The notes: generated by a model not told the origin, from the sequence alone. DNA of 64,000 nucleotides from Bacteroidota bacterium (GCA_037133915.1 JBAXND010000022.1:1-64000), one strand, 5' to 3'; numbered from the stretch's first letter, positions 34,430 to 44,305 are shown. Made by a program: numbers and translations.

Positions 34430-35870
34430 TCATGTTCATTTTAGCGATGATGGATGCCGGAATATAATAGGCAATGGAAGCGCAGCGTTTGAGTGTGATG
34501 TAATCCGGAGCAAAAGGAAATCGTAACAATTTCTTCAACGCGGCGAAACCCTGTTTTTTTCTGAAGTTCTTATGCACGTAGCGATGCAGCGCCCTATAAA
34601 AATCTGCGGAGTAGGTATTACGAAACATGAGTTTGAGCTCATCGGAGTCGGTCCAGTTGGCTTTTTCTTTCAGGTCGTTCTTAACTTTTTCATGAAAAAC
34701 GGTTCCCGGCAGCGGATAGGAAATGGAAATGCCGATATCTTCGGGCAAAAGCTCATTCAGCATCTTTATCGTGAGACTGATATCGTGCAAAGTTTCTCCG
34801 GGATAGCCGAATTGCAGAAAGAATGCGGGGCGTATGCCGTATTTTTTAAGGAGGCGGCAAGCCGTATAAATATCTCCGAGCTGAAGATTTTTGTCCATGG
34901 CATCGAGTATTTTCTGCGAGCCGCTTTCGGCGCCCAGCCATACTGTTTCGCATCCCGATCTTGCCAGAGCCGCAACTGTTTCCTCATCTTTAAGTAAGTC
35001 GGCACGCGACTGAATGGTATATCGGAAGCGCAGCCCCGCAGAAAATACTTCTACAGCGAACTTTTGAATCCATCCGGGTGTCAGACCGAAAATATCATCA
35101 CAAAACCAGACCTTATTAAAGCTGTAACGAGCGTATAATTGTTTCAGTTCTTCTGTTACATTTTGGGGTGAGCGTGAATGATAGCGGTATCCGTAAATCG
35201 GCTTTGCACACCAGTTGCAGCGGTATGGACAGCCCCGGGTCGTTGCCATGTTAATGGTAAAACTACCGTAACGATGCATCCACATGCTGCGATATGCATT
35301 CATGTTAACCAGTTCGTATGCAGGAAACGGCAGTTGATCGAGCTCGGAAATTACGTCTCTTTTTGTGGTATGAATCACTTCATTTTGCTCTTCGAATATC
35401 AAACCGGAAATATCCTTTACATTCGCAGCGCCTCGTTCCAGCGCATTCATGAGTTCGAGCAGCGTAATCTCGCCTTCGCCGCTGATAATATAATGAGCCT
35501 TGTGCGCGATATATTTTTCGTAATGATCGGTTGAATCGGAGCTGCAGACAATAACAATGCATCCGGCATCGCTTGCCAAACGTGCCATTTTGAAGGCAGC
35601 TTCGCGCATATTGGTGAGGCACATTTTTGTCAGGTAGTTGAAACCGTCGTCGTAGATTACCAGATAGCGCGGTTTTTCACGTTCTAATGCCGGTTTCAGT
35701 TCATCCGGAGAATCGCAAAACATCACATCATGTACTGCGACATCAAAACCATTCTTGCGCAGCAATGAAGCGGCATAAAGCGTTCCAAGAGGTGCATAAG
35801 GCTGTTGTAATCCCCATTGCTTCGGGTCGAATTTCAGGAAATACGAATGTGTGAACAACACTTTTGCCAT
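34410..35870 (-). CDS. BchE-like B12-binding-domain radical SAM protein (copy 2)
   Basis: 486 residues, same architecture as the 32198 product: N-terminal Rossmann part (PYAPLGTLYAASLL ... ISGEGEITLLELM), then the cluster motif C214-x3-C218-x2-C221 (TRGCPYRCNWCAKPIYG), IFGLTPGWIQKF, LGAESGS and FGYPGET. The two proteins align through W-C-(S/A)-K-(S/P)-(V/I)-Y-G, closer to each other than to the 37494 product. No cobalamin-ligand histidine motif is visible. It starts eight bases after the nucleotidyltransferase-like gene. Substrate unknown. Confidence 0.85.
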   Translation of the reverse strand: MAKVLFTHSYFLKFDPKQWGLQQPYAPLGTLYAASLLRKNGFDVAVHDVMFCDSPDELKPALEREKPRYLVIYDDGFNYLTKMCLTNMREAAFKMARLASDAGCIVIVCSSDSTDHYEKYIAHKAHYIISGEGEITLLELMNALERGAANVKDISGLIFEEQNEVIHTTKRDVISELDQLPFPAYELVNMNAYRSMWMHRYGSFTINMATTRGCPYRCNWCAKPIYGYRYHSRSPQNVTEELKQLYARYSFNKVWFCDDIFGLTPGWIQKFAVEVFSAGLRFRYTIQSRADLLKDEETVAALARSGCETVWLGAESGSQKILDAMDKNLQLGDIYTACRLLKKYGIRPAFFLQFGYPGETLHDISLTIKMLNELLPEDIGISISYPLPGTVFHEKVKNDLKEKANWTDSDELKLMFRNTYSADFYRALHRYVHKNFRKKQGFAALKKLLRFPFAPDYITLKRCASIAYYIPASIIAKMNMNAQRTK

Positions 35871-35878
35871 GATGATAC

Positions 35879-36817
35879 CTAATTTGCAATGCCCAGTTCC
35901 CTAAGCTTTTCATTGTATTTTTCCAGGACTTTCATTTGAAATCCCTGTGGGTGATATTTTGAAATGTAGTGTGCTGAACGAATATTTATTTCAAAGAAAT
36001 CTGTGTCCTTATTTTTGTATTTCTTTTCCCAGTGTTTCTGTGTGATACGATAGCACCACACTTCCGCCTTTTGGCCAAACCTTTTTCCGAACAAGGGCTC
36101 AGCAAGGCGCTTCAGAAGACTCCTGCGTTGTTTTTGTATATATTCCGTTGCAGGAAGCGGTTTGTTCGGATAATAATGACGGCACCATTCATTTGCAGCA
36201 AAAAACGATTTGCACAGGCTGCTGTTATACATTGGCAGTGCGTAGGCAAGTTCTGTAGCGGTAAAAATGTTGTGTTCCGGAATACTCAGATTATCTGAAT
36301 CCACAAAATAATTCACACAGAAGTATTTCCTCGAATTGAACAGAACCGTTTTCTTAAAAGCAATAAGTATAGTGCGCGCCAGCCAAAGTTTCCCGGGGCG
36401 GGTAATAATAAAATAATCAATGTCACCGTCGGTATCTATAAATCCTTTTGACAGCGAACCGGAGATGAAAACCGCTTCCACAAAAGGAAATTTGGAGATA
36501 AGATTAGAATAAAACCGTGCTTTACGGAGATATTTTTCGGCTTTGATATTGCCCCGAATGCGACGGCTTACTTTTTCATTCTCATTTCCTAAAAAATAAT
36601 ACCCGTCAACACAATTTACCGAACCGCTTTTGGTGAGCCTGTCAAGCGAATGCTGCATTTCTTCGCGTGTAACCAACGGTGAAGGGCAATTGATGTGGAG
36701 CTCATCTTCGCGCAGCGGATAGCGGAACACATCGAAATATGCGAGTGTTTTAAGCAGTGCAACTTCCATGGGCTCATTGCTTGCATGCCCAAATATATTG
36801 GCATTAGCGCTTTCCAT
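35879..36817 (-). CDS. Nucleotidyltransferase-fold protein
   Basis: 312 residues from ATG 36817, which overlaps the previous stop by one base (TGATG); a TTG at 36820 is the alternative. An N-terminal winged-helix-like part (YFDVFRYPLREDELHINCP) is followed by the polymerase-beta signature GSLSKGFIDTDGDIDYFII (about 118-137) with the metal-binding D-x-D. The rest is helical and basic. Proteins of this group transfer nucleotides or, without partners, have unknown roles. Its place among radical SAM and methyltransferase genes suggests it activates or tags the shared substrate; that is inference. Confidence 0.7.
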   Translation of the reverse strand: MESANANIFGHASNEPMEVALLKTLAYFDVFRYPLREDELHINCPSPLVTREEMQHSLDRLTKSGSVNCVDGYYFLGNENEKVSRRIRGNIKAEKYLRKARFYSNLISKFPFVEAVFISGSLSKGFIDTDGDIDYFIITRPGKLWLARTILIAFKKTVLFNSRKYFCVNYFVDSDNLSIPEHNIFTATELAYALPMYNSSLCKSFFAANEWCRHYYPNKPLPATEYIQKQRRSLLKRLAEPLFGKRFGQKAEVWCYRITQKHWEKKYKNKDTDFFEINIRSAHYISKYHPQGFQMKVLEKYNEKLRELGIAN

Positions 36818-37494
36818 CAAGCATTTGTTTGTTTATTACTTACCCTGAAAATGTAATTCCTTTCAGTTATAAGCTTTTTAGTTTTTTGTAAATTTAATGA
36901 AAATCCGTTGGCGCTCCCAATTTCAGAAATGATATCTGTCCGGCAATCTTCTGAAAGAACCATCAACACCTGAGTATCATCATTGAGATAGGGGCGTATA
37001 CTGCTAAAAAGTCCGCGGAAATATTCAGCATCTTCTCCGCAGAACCATGCTCGCTCATCCATATTCGCTGGCTTTTTTATATAATACGGCGGATTGATGA
37101 TGATAATGTCAAACTGCTGTAATGGAATGTTCATATACAGGTCGGATTGCAATACGGTAATATCCACATGATTAATTGCAGCATTTTCTGTTATGTTCTT
37201 TACCGCTGAAGGATTGATATCAGATGCCGTAACATCTGCACCAGCTTTTGCGCAGTATACGGACAGGAAGCCGCTTCCTGCGCCCAGTTCGTGAATTCTT
37301 TTGTGATGAAGTTCTAACGTAGACAGATATTCCATCATGAAACGGGTGCTGAAAAACAGGCCCGGATGAAACACTCCCGGAAATATCTTTACCACGATAT
37401 CACCATGTTTCCAGCGGCGCTCCCTCCGCTGATAACGGCGAAAAATCGGATACAGAAACTTGGCGGATATTTTTCTGAGATAATTTTTCATCAT
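36817..37494 (-). CDS. HemK/PrmC-like small methyltransferase
   Basis: 225 residues, one Rossmann SAM domain. Motif I HELGAGSGFLSVYCAKAG, then VTASDINPSAVKN and the NPPYY motif (IIINPPYYIKKP), typical of enzymes that methylate planar amide or amine nitrogens (PrmC, TrmN6-like). It lacks the N-terminal helical domain of PrmC, so release factors are an unlikely target. Its ATG overlaps the stop of the 37494 radical SAM gene by one base. Substrate unknown. Confidence 0.8.
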   Translation of the reverse strand: MMKNYLRKISAKFLYPIFRRYQRRERRWKHGDIVVKIFPGVFHPGLFFSTRFMMEYLSTLELHHKRIHELGAGSGFLSVYCAKAGADVTASDINPSAVKNITENAAINHVDITVLQSDLYMNIPLQQFDIIIINPPYYIKKPANMDERAWFCGEDAEYFRGLFSSIRPYLNDDTQVLMVLSEDCRTDIISEIGSANGFSLNLQKTKKLITERNYIFRVSNKQTNA

Positions 37495-39002
37495 TAAAAA
37501 CCTTCTTTATCAGGATGGCGGTATCTCTGCAATTTTAATAACAACATTAATTCGTATGGCCAATAATAAAAATGCGTCCTGTACCTTAAATATGAAGCAA
37601 TCCGCATTAATACGCGCATTCCATTATGCAGTCTGATATCCGTATCTGAAGGATAATAGCACTGGAAAACCGTTTCAAACCCAAGTATTTTACACACCAT
37701 TGATTTGGTTAGCCAGGGCGTATTCGGATTTTTGCGCATGTCAATACCTTTGAAATCGTCGCTGATCCATTCATCCAGTGACTGTGGAAAAACAAATCCA
37801 CTCTTTTGTGCTTGCGAATACAAATCGGATTCATCAGCAGGCACCGGACTGTATGCATAGATTATTATTTCAGTGTTGCGAAATGTGTGTTTCAGCTTTC
37901 TGATAAAACTGATATCGGCTGAAATGCCTGACGATACTGCTTTCGATGAATCAGCAGGCAAACCCAGTACAAATGAAAATTCGGGAATGATGCCTGCGTT
38001 TAAAAGACGTTCTGCAATATTAAAGATGCCTGTTCCGGAAACACTGCCTCCTTTGTGCATCTGCTGTAAGGCTTTGCTATTGCCGCTTTCGGCGCCCATG
38101 AATATCATTTTACATCCCGATTCTGACAGCAACCTCAGACTTTCATCTGAATAATTATTCAACGTATCGGGTCTGCCTTCCGCCCACCATGAAATTTCCT
38201 GTCCTATTATCAAACGGGCAAATTCAACGGCGCGATTTTCGGAAACGAAGAAATTGTTATCATGAAATTCAACGGCATCAATGCCATATGCTTTTTTAAG
38301 ATCAAGCAATTCTTGTGCAATCTTCGATGCGCTTTTTCCTTTCCAAACTGATTGGAAAACCGGTACCACGCCGCAAAACGAACATGAGAACGGACAGCCA
38401 TAACTGGAATGATAGCCCAAGGTTTTAGAACCGAGCCATGTTTTTGGAAGGTAGGCTTTCAAATCGTAAATACCGTTGAGCCATTGATAGGGTAGAGTTG
38501 GCAAGGTATCAGGATCGGGAATATGAGCAGGTTCAGTCCGGCAAATATGGGCATTCTTTTTGAAGACAAGCCCTGAAATATTTTCTGTATTGCCACCGCT
38601 TTCAAGTGCGCCAATCAATGCAGGAAAGCTTTCTTCAGCAGGTCCGATGGCTATATAATCCACAATGCCTGATTCTATGGTTACCTGCGAATGATTCGAC
38701 GGGAAATAACCACCCCAGATAATCACAATTTCAGGAAATAATTTACGAATGCGACGGCAAAGGGGCACTGCCTGTTTTAGCTGAGGACCGGGCATTACGG
38801 TACAACAGAAATAACGGGTTTCGCCTTTCTGCAATATTTGTTCAATTTTATTCCACGGATCTTGTTCCAGATTCCCGTCAACAAACATATCCTGAGGTAT
38901 GATGGATACAACTGAAAGCAGCGACAGCAGGCTGTTCGGAATACGCGGTTTTGAGTTCGTAGCCCGCGGATTAAAATACAGTATGCCGTTTGTTCTGCTC
39001 AT
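37494..39002 (-). CDS. BchE-like B12-binding-domain radical SAM protein (copy 3)
   Basis: 502 residues. N-terminal Rossmann part (IWGGYFPSNHSQ ... IAIGPAEESFPALI), then the cluster motif C203-x3-C207-x2-C210 (YGCPFSCSFCGVVPVF), FHDNNFFV and FMGAESGN. It diverges from the other two copies and resembles hopanoid/fatty-acid-type B12 radical SAM enzymes more in its motif surroundings (GCPFSCSFCG). No DxHxxG is visible. It overlaps the flippase gene by 4 bases (ATGA) and the methyltransferase gene by one. Confidence 0.85.
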   Translation of the reverse strand: MSRTNGILYFNPRATNSKPRIPNSLLSLLSVVSIIPQDMFVDGNLEQDPWNKIEQILQKGETRYFCCTVMPGPQLKQAVPLCRRIRKLFPEIVIIWGGYFPSNHSQVTIESGIVDYIAIGPAEESFPALIGALESGGNTENISGLVFKKNAHICRTEPAHIPDPDTLPTLPYQWLNGIYDLKAYLPKTWLGSKTLGYHSSYGCPFSCSFCGVVPVFQSVWKGKSASKIAQELLDLKKAYGIDAVEFHDNNFFVSENRAVEFARLIIGQEISWWAEGRPDTLNNYSDESLRLLSESGCKMIFMGAESGNSKALQQMHKGGSVSGTGIFNIAERLLNAGIIPEFSFVLGLPADSSKAVSSGISADISFIRKLKHTFRNTEIIIYAYSPVPADESDLYSQAQKSGFVFPQSLDEWISDDFKGIDMRKNPNTPWLTKSMVCKILGFETVFQCYYPSDTDIRLHNGMRVLMRIASYLRYRTHFYYWPYELMLLLKLQRYRHPDKEGF

Positions 39003-40237
39003 AGATCCGGCTCTGTCGGGTGAAATTCATAAACGTTTACATCATCATCACTGACGACAGAACGCTTTGAATTGATGAGTAATATCAGCAGCATCAACCA
39101 TTGTGTAAATGCTGCATTATATATGGCGCCCGTAATGCCCCATTCACGAATAATGAGGAATCCGGAAATACTTCCTGCAACCAGACAAGAAGCTATCACA
39201 ATCATGATCAGGGTTTGTCTGCCATTTTTATATGCCTCGTACATTGCCGGAAAATAAAAGTACACAGGAATGCAAAATAAAATCCCGGCAACGAGTATGC
39301 TCAAGCCGCTGTTGAATTGATAAACAAATTTTACGATGCACCACACAGCTATTCCTGATAATGGTGCGGCAAAAATTCCGAAACGCAGCAGCCATATTCT
39401 AATTTTTTTGAATGTGCCGGCGCTTGCGCGATACAGGCTCTTTGTAACAGGTGTTATGAGCAAAGAGGGAACAGCCATAGATGCCAGAAGCAGGTTCATA
39501 TATACCTGACAATAGGCTTTCTCGGTGTCGGAAAGAAAGGTGTTCACGATGAGTTGTTCAAGGCGTGAATGCAGCAGACCGGCCATCCCGATAAGGAAGA
39601 AGGGAAGCGCCGCAATGATGTGTTTGGTATTGATTACGGAATGTGAGAATGAAAGACTTCTATAGAAAAACAGCGATACAAAAACTGCTTTAAGAATATC
39701 GGCAAGCATCAGAACAATAATGATATCCTCTGTTACAGGAGCTGTGGGCGTAAGCAACAGATAGGCTGCAACAATACACGCACCGGTCAGTTCCGTCATT
39801 GCCATCATTCCGAATTTCTTGTCAAATATAACGATGGGTTCAAAAGATGTATAGACGAAGCGCGCTGCAAGCCACGCTGTGCAGTATAACCAGAGCATTA
39901 TATCTCTGCCTGTCAGAAAATAGAGCATAGCCGAAAGCAATGGAAGCAATATTGCGCGCGTAAGCAAAGAGTCCGAATAAACGTGTGTAATCCTTGATGG
40001 CTCCAGGCTGAATTGTCGTAATAAATAATCTTTTGAACCCCAGGAAGCGATTCCGGTGAACAGGAAAACCCATAGGCTGATATTAGCAACGCTGCCCCAC
40101 AACTCTTTTGAGAAATAATGTACAACAAGAATCGAAATAATGAAGCCGGAAACAGCGGGAGCAAACATCCTTAGTGCAAAAAGCAATGCCGCGAATGCCC
40201 GTTTCTTGCCGGTTTTATTATCCCGCTGTTTGTTCAT
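38999..40237 (-). CDS. Wzx-like polysaccharide flippase
   Basis: 412 residues with about 12 hydrophobic helices in the MOP/polysaccharide transport arrangement (FAPAVSGFIISILVVHYF at the start, SWGSKDYLLRQFS in the first loop). It would move lipid-linked oligosaccharide units across the inner membrane. Encoded between the O-antigen polymerase/ligase and the third radical SAM gene with 4-base overlaps on both sides, so it is part of the same operon. Confidence 0.8.
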   Translation of the reverse strand: MNKQRDNKTGKKRAFAALLFALRMFAPAVSGFIISILVVHYFSKELWGSVANISLWVFLFTGIASWGSKDYLLRQFSLEPSRITHVYSDSLLTRAILLPLLSAMLYFLTGRDIMLWLYCTAWLAARFVYTSFEPIVIFDKKFGMMAMTELTGACIVAAYLLLTPTAPVTEDIIIVLMLADILKAVFVSLFFYRSLSFSHSVINTKHIIAALPFFLIGMAGLLHSRLEQLIVNTFLSDTEKAYCQVYMNLLLASMAVPSLLITPVTKSLYRASAGTFKKIRIWLLRFGIFAAPLSGIAVWCIVKFVYQFNSGLSILVAGILFCIPVYFYFPAMYEAYKNGRQTLIMIVIASCLVAGSISGFLIIREWGITGAIYNAAFTQWLMLLILLINSKRSVVSDDDVNVYEFHPTEPDL

Positions 40238-41730
40238 AACCTTTCATTATTTGGGCTGATGTCATAATCAACGGTAGTTGCTGAAAGCTCCTTTTTATAC
40301 GAAATATCAAGTATAACAAGACCTGCGAGTGCTCCAAAGGCAAGCATCGCCATTTTGTCAATATCCAGAAAAGCGTTGAAGATACTGTGTATATAAATTG
40401 TGAAAAGCGCAAGCAGCAAGCCGGTCGCCAGTGCTTGAGTATAGCGGTCGCGGCTTTTATAAATAATTTTCATTCCGGTATACACTGCGAAGAACAGCTG
40501 CGCCAGAAAAATAATAAAGCCAAAAAATCCCATTTCAGACAGGTATGTGAGATATTCGGAATGCGCATGCCCCCGATTACCGGTCACTGTGCTGATGCGT
40601 GTCATTTCAGAACGCACCTGATATAAGCCGTAATTGTACTGATAGGTTCCGGGACCGAAACCGACTATCGGTCTGTCGGCAAACATTCGAAGTGCGCATT
40701 TCCAGCGGTTGATGCGTTCCATGTTGGAAGCATCTGTCTGTATATTTGAAACGGACTCCACGTGCTCACTCAGGTCGCGCGCATTACTCTTAGAATCATT
40801 GCGTCGGGCCATTTCTGTGAGTGAATCAAAATTCAGAAATATAATCAATGCAAGCAAACTCGTTCCGATTAAAAATGTTGAGAACTTTGTTCTGAACCAG
40901 ATTAATGCTGCAAAAATCAGCGTTATCAAAATGCTCAGCCATGCCGCCCTTGAAAACGAAAGTATAAGCCCCACAATGATGACAGCGGTAAGAGACCAAA
41001 GCAATATTTTCAGTGTTTTTCCTTTGCCATTGCGCGTTTGGTATGCGGCAATTATAACAAGCACCGGAGCGAGAAAAGCCAGTACTGCACCATAAATCGT
41101 ATGGTCGTTAAAAAATGGAACGGTCATTTTATAAGCAGCGGCCGGAATAAAATTATAGCGTGCATGGAATGCAATACTTGATATTACCGGGATAATCATA
41201 CCAATTCCATAAATAATAAATGCCAGCGGAATGTTCTTTTTATTTTTAAAAAGTTCTGCTGCGAAAAAATAAAATACGGCAAGGTAAATGAGTCGTATAA
41301 AAGCCCGCTTGTAGGAATACAAAGGAATGGTGCTGTAAAAACTGCAAATCAGCATCCAGCATAAGTCGGCACATAGAATGATGGTGATAGGGTGAAATAA
41401 CAAATCACGACTGATTGAAGTACCGGTAAAAGCCCTTCCCATAATAAAAATTCCGAGCAGAAATACAATAAACTCTGATGGAAACGAAAGGTTGCTGCCG
41501 CCACCAATACCAATGGGTACGGATACCGGAATAAGAAAGATAAGGGCGTAAAAAAGGAGTTTTTTCTTAAAGAAAAGCAGGTACAGCAACAGCACGCCCG
41601 CCAGAATTTCGAGCGTGAAAAATGCAGGTACTTTGTAACCAAGCAAATAGCAAAGGTTGATGCAGCCAACCAGCAGACAGATAACAATATAGAGCCAATA
41701 CTTTTTTATGGATGCTGCAATGATATTCAT
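40234..41730 (-). CDS. O-antigen ligase/polymerase family protein
   Basis: 498 residues from ATG 41730, two bases after the wzz-like stop; the frame is open 26 codons upstream but inside wzz. It has about 11-12 hydrophobic helices and one large periplasmic loop (about 310-390) containing PIVGFGPGTYQYNYG and HAHSEYLTYLSEMGFFGF, the hallmark of the O-antigen ligase (WaaL/Wzy-C) family. It either polymerises repeat units or attaches them to an acceptor; the presence of Wzz and Wzx genes favours a Wzy-dependent polymerase. Overlaps wzx by 4 bases. Confidence 0.85.
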   Translation of the reverse strand: MNIIAASIKKYWLYIVICLLVGCINLCYLLGYKVPAFFTLEILAGVLLLYLLFFKKKLLFYALIFLIPVSVPIGIGGGSNLSFPSEFIVFLLGIFIMGRAFTGTSISRDLLFHPITIILCADLCWMLICSFYSTIPLYSYKRAFIRLIYLAVFYFFAAELFKNKKNIPLAFIIYGIGMIIPVISSIAFHARYNFIPAAAYKMTVPFFNDHTIYGAVLAFLAPVLVIIAAYQTRNGKGKTLKILLWSLTAVIIVGLILSFSRAAWLSILITLIFAALIWFRTKFSTFLIGTSLLALIIFLNFDSLTEMARRNDSKSNARDLSEHVESVSNIQTDASNMERINRWKCALRMFADRPIVGFGPGTYQYNYGLYQVRSEMTRISTVTGNRGHAHSEYLTYLSEMGFFGFIIFLAQLFFAVYTGMKIIYKSRDRYTQALATGLLLALFTIYIHSIFNAFLDIDKMAMLAFGALAGLVILDISYKKELSATTVDYDISPNNERL

Positions 41731-41732
41731 GT

Positions 41733-42674
41733 TTACAATTCTTTTTTGTGCGAAGCGGTTCTCTCTGCAAGAAAAAGAACAATCCATGTCAGTATGAAGG
41801 CAATACAAGCAGTAATAATAATATTCATGGTATAAGATGGGTACACTTTTTTATGTGATACCGTTGCTTTGTCAAGAACGTAAACCTCTGTAACCGGCCT
41901 TGATGCTGCCGAAGCGGCCTTTTCATATTTTTTGCCAATTTCATTAAGCTGGTTCAGTTCAAAGTAATAACGGTTGATTGCCTGTTCCAATACAGTACTG
42001 TTCTTATATGTTTTCAGGCTGTTGATATTCATATTCAGGGTTTGGTTTGAAATGATGCTGATTTCGGGATCTTTTACTTCATCACGCATAGCCGAAATCC
42101 TGGCAACCAGTGAATCCACAAGCGCATTTTTCTGATTATACTCCTTCTGATAAAAATCTTTCGCCGCAATCAGGTTCTTCTTCATCAATTTTTCGCGGAT
42201 GCTGTTTACATTTCCAAGTATGCTGTTTACAATATTTGCTGATAACTCCGGGTCTTTAGTCTGTGCCGAAATCTCGACCGACATAGAAATATTGCGCTTG
42301 TAAATCACATCCTTGCTGTAATACTCGCGTAGTTTGTCGGGCCAGCTTTCATCGGTGATATCAAGTTCATAATAATTTATAAGGTTGTATTTTTTCACGA
42401 TACTGTCAAACATTTCTTTGGACTGCAATACCTGAATCAACCGGTCGGCTTCAACATCATAACCGAACATCGGGCTGTCAACGGTGGTCTCCAGCGAATT
42501 GCTTGCAGCCGGAAACACAATCGCATACGCAAGATATTCTTTAGGAATAAAAAATGTTACCACAGCTGCCATAATAGCCGATCCCAGCACTGTAATTAAA
42601 AAAATGCGGTAATGCCTGATAATAAAACGGATGCTGTCGATTGATTCTTTTTTCTCATTGGGTAATTCATTCAT
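41733..42674 (-). CDS. Wzz-type chain-length determinant protein
   Basis: 313 residues: a membrane helix near 29-49 (IFLITVLGSAIMAAVVTFFI), a long periplasmic coiled-coil part (about 60-270), and a second helix near the C-terminus (about 285-305) preceded by PSYT. This is the Wzz/PCP layout without a tyrosine kinase domain, so control by phosphorylation would need another gene. It sets polysaccharide length together with the polymerase encoded next. 61 bases after the arylsulfotransferase-like gene. Confidence 0.85.
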   Translation of the reverse strand: MNELPNEKKESIDSIRFIIRHYRIFLITVLGSAIMAAVVTFFIPKEYLAYAIVFPAASNSLETTVDSPMFGYDVEADRLIQVLQSKEMFDSIVKKYNLINYYELDITDESWPDKLREYYSKDVIYKRNISMSVEISAQTKDPELSANIVNSILGNVNSIREKLMKKNLIAAKDFYQKEYNQKNALVDSLVARISAMRDEVKDPEISIISNQTLNMNINSLKTYKNSTVLEQAINRYYFELNQLNEIGKKYEKAASAASRPVTEVYVLDKATVSHKKVYPSYTMNIIITACIAFILTWIVLFLAERTASHKKEL

Positions 42675-42735
42675 AATATTACTGTATTGGTAATTGGAAG
42701 TTAAATGCTTGCTGTCGATTGAAATTCATAAATTG

Positions 42736-44304
42736 TTACCTACTGAATTCAACACTTCGAATATATCTCAATTTTGTCTTCCCACTGTAGTCTTGCTGCA
42801 AATAAATACCGTCTCTCTTCGGAAGTACTTGTCTGCCAAGAAGGTCAAAAAAATGATATTTTTCATTAATCGCAGGAAATGGATTCTCGGGAATTGCTGC
42901 AGCACCGCATACATTCGTTATATCATCAACAAAAAATGGGAGGGAACCCACCATGCCGCAACCATAGTTTACCCATACCTGATATACGCCGGTTTGAGTT
43001 ATTTGTATTGTTGCAGTCGTATCACCCGTTGACCAGACATATTTCTGATACCCACCCGGAGCACTGAGAAAAACATCCGTAAGATTGGTGGAACAGCTTA
43101 CTGCCGGTCTTGGTATTGGCTGAGCGGGCATTGCAAGGCGTGCTCGGTAGGTTTGCACAGAATCTGCAAGGTTGATTTCGGTAAGGAGATTTCCGACATC
43201 ATCAACCAGTTGTATGCTTGGGTCAGGTCTGAATACCAGACCATAACTCAGCAGATGATTACGGTCGGCGGTGGTTTGGTGGCTGCCCATAGCCGATGAA
43301 TAAACCACAGGAGTATTCAGATAGGTCCATACTCTTGTTGCTGTCATGACAGCAGTGTCAAGATGATATTCAATGCCGCGGGAACGCTTGGGCGTATGAC
43401 TATTGCCGTTATCAAAAACAGTATAATTACCGTTTGCGATTTTTTGGATATCATGTTGCCCGCTGAATCTATAATCGTTCGGAAACGTGAAATCACTTGA
43501 TTTTCCGCCTAAGCGCCAAATAATGGCTCCAGTAGTATGATTAATTTTATACACAGCATTCAAATGCCTGAACGATATCAACAGGTTGCCGTCATCGTCG
43601 TCGGATATGGCATTGCCGTGACAATAATCAAAGTCGGCAGCATTATAACCATAAAATGCCGGAAAACTTTCGGTGGGGAAAATATGATCGTTACTGTTCC
43701 ACTGAAATACCAATTGATGCTGTGCATTAAATTCCTGCAAAACAAATCCCCGAACATGGGTGATGGCACTGCCCTGTATTCCTGCAAAAGTATAAGCACT
43801 CAAATCCATCACGCTGTCTTTTCTTCCTGCAAGTGCATAATTTCCGTTAGCCAGAATGGTAAACTCATGCGCATCGGGAAGCACCCCATTTGTAACAGTA
43901 AAGGTATCAATAGGCTCAAACACTGAATTCATGACCACACATTCCGAGAATGTCTGGGAATAGGTTGTAATAAAGGTATAGAGCTGCTGCTGATCGTGGA
44001 ATGCCAGATTGGAAGCGTTACCCGAATCAACGGTACGATACCAGAGCACGTACCCGTTTTCGTCAAGCAAAAGCGGAAAACCGTGGATATACCCCGGCGT
44101 ATTTTGTGCATTGAGTTTATAGGGTGCCAGCAAGTAATATCCGAAGGCGCTGCTGTCGTTCCGGACAAATTCGTACGGAAATACACCCGGCGGTAACGGC
44201 CTGTTGAATGTCTGCGCATGAAGTGATGTGCCAATAATGATCAGGCTAAGCAACAATGATATAATAACTGTATTTCTCAGTAATTTCATTTTCAAAATAT
44301 TCAT
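42736..44304 (-). CDS. Secreted arylsulfotransferase-like beta-propeller protein
   Basis: About 522 residues from ATG 44304 (ATG 44289 also gives a signal peptide ending SLHAQ). The body resembles the ASST (arylsulfotransferase) six-bladed propeller: GFPLLLDENGYVLWYRTV, DAHEFTILANGNYAL, CHGNAISDDDDGNLLISFR, IWRLGGKSSDF, FSGQHDIQ and TVFDNGNSH. Several histidines are in positions expected for the central catalytic site, where family enzymes move sulfate between phenols via a sulfo-histidine. The C-terminus ends in a degenerate T9SS-like stretch (YHFFDLLGRQVL ... DGIYLQQ). Starts one base after the regulator stop. A role in sulfating an exported product is a guess. Confidence 0.75.
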   Translation of the reverse strand: MNILKMKLLRNTVIISLLLSLIIIGTSLHAQTFNRPLPPGVFPYEFVRNDSSAFGYYLLAPYKLNAQNTPGYIHGFPLLLDENGYVLWYRTVDSGNASNLAFHDQQQLYTFITTYSQTFSECVVMNSVFEPIDTFTVTNGVLPDAHEFTILANGNYALAGRKDSVMDLSAYTFAGIQGSAITHVRGFVLQEFNAQHQLVFQWNSNDHIFPTESFPAFYGYNAADFDYCHGNAISDDDDGNLLISFRHLNAVYKINHTTGAIIWRLGGKSSDFTFPNDYRFSGQHDIQKIANGNYTVFDNGNSHTPKRSRGIEYHLDTAVMTATRVWTYLNTPVVYSSAMGSHQTTADRNHLLSYGLVFRPDPSIQLVDDVGNLLTEINLADSVQTYRARLAMPAQPIPRPAVSCSTNLTDVFLSAPGGYQKYVWSTGDTTATIQITQTGVYQVWVNYGCGMVGSLPFFVDDITNVCGAAAIPENPFPAINEKYHFFDLLGRQVLPKRDGIYLQQDYSGKTKLRYIRSVEFSR

Positions 44305-44305
44305 A

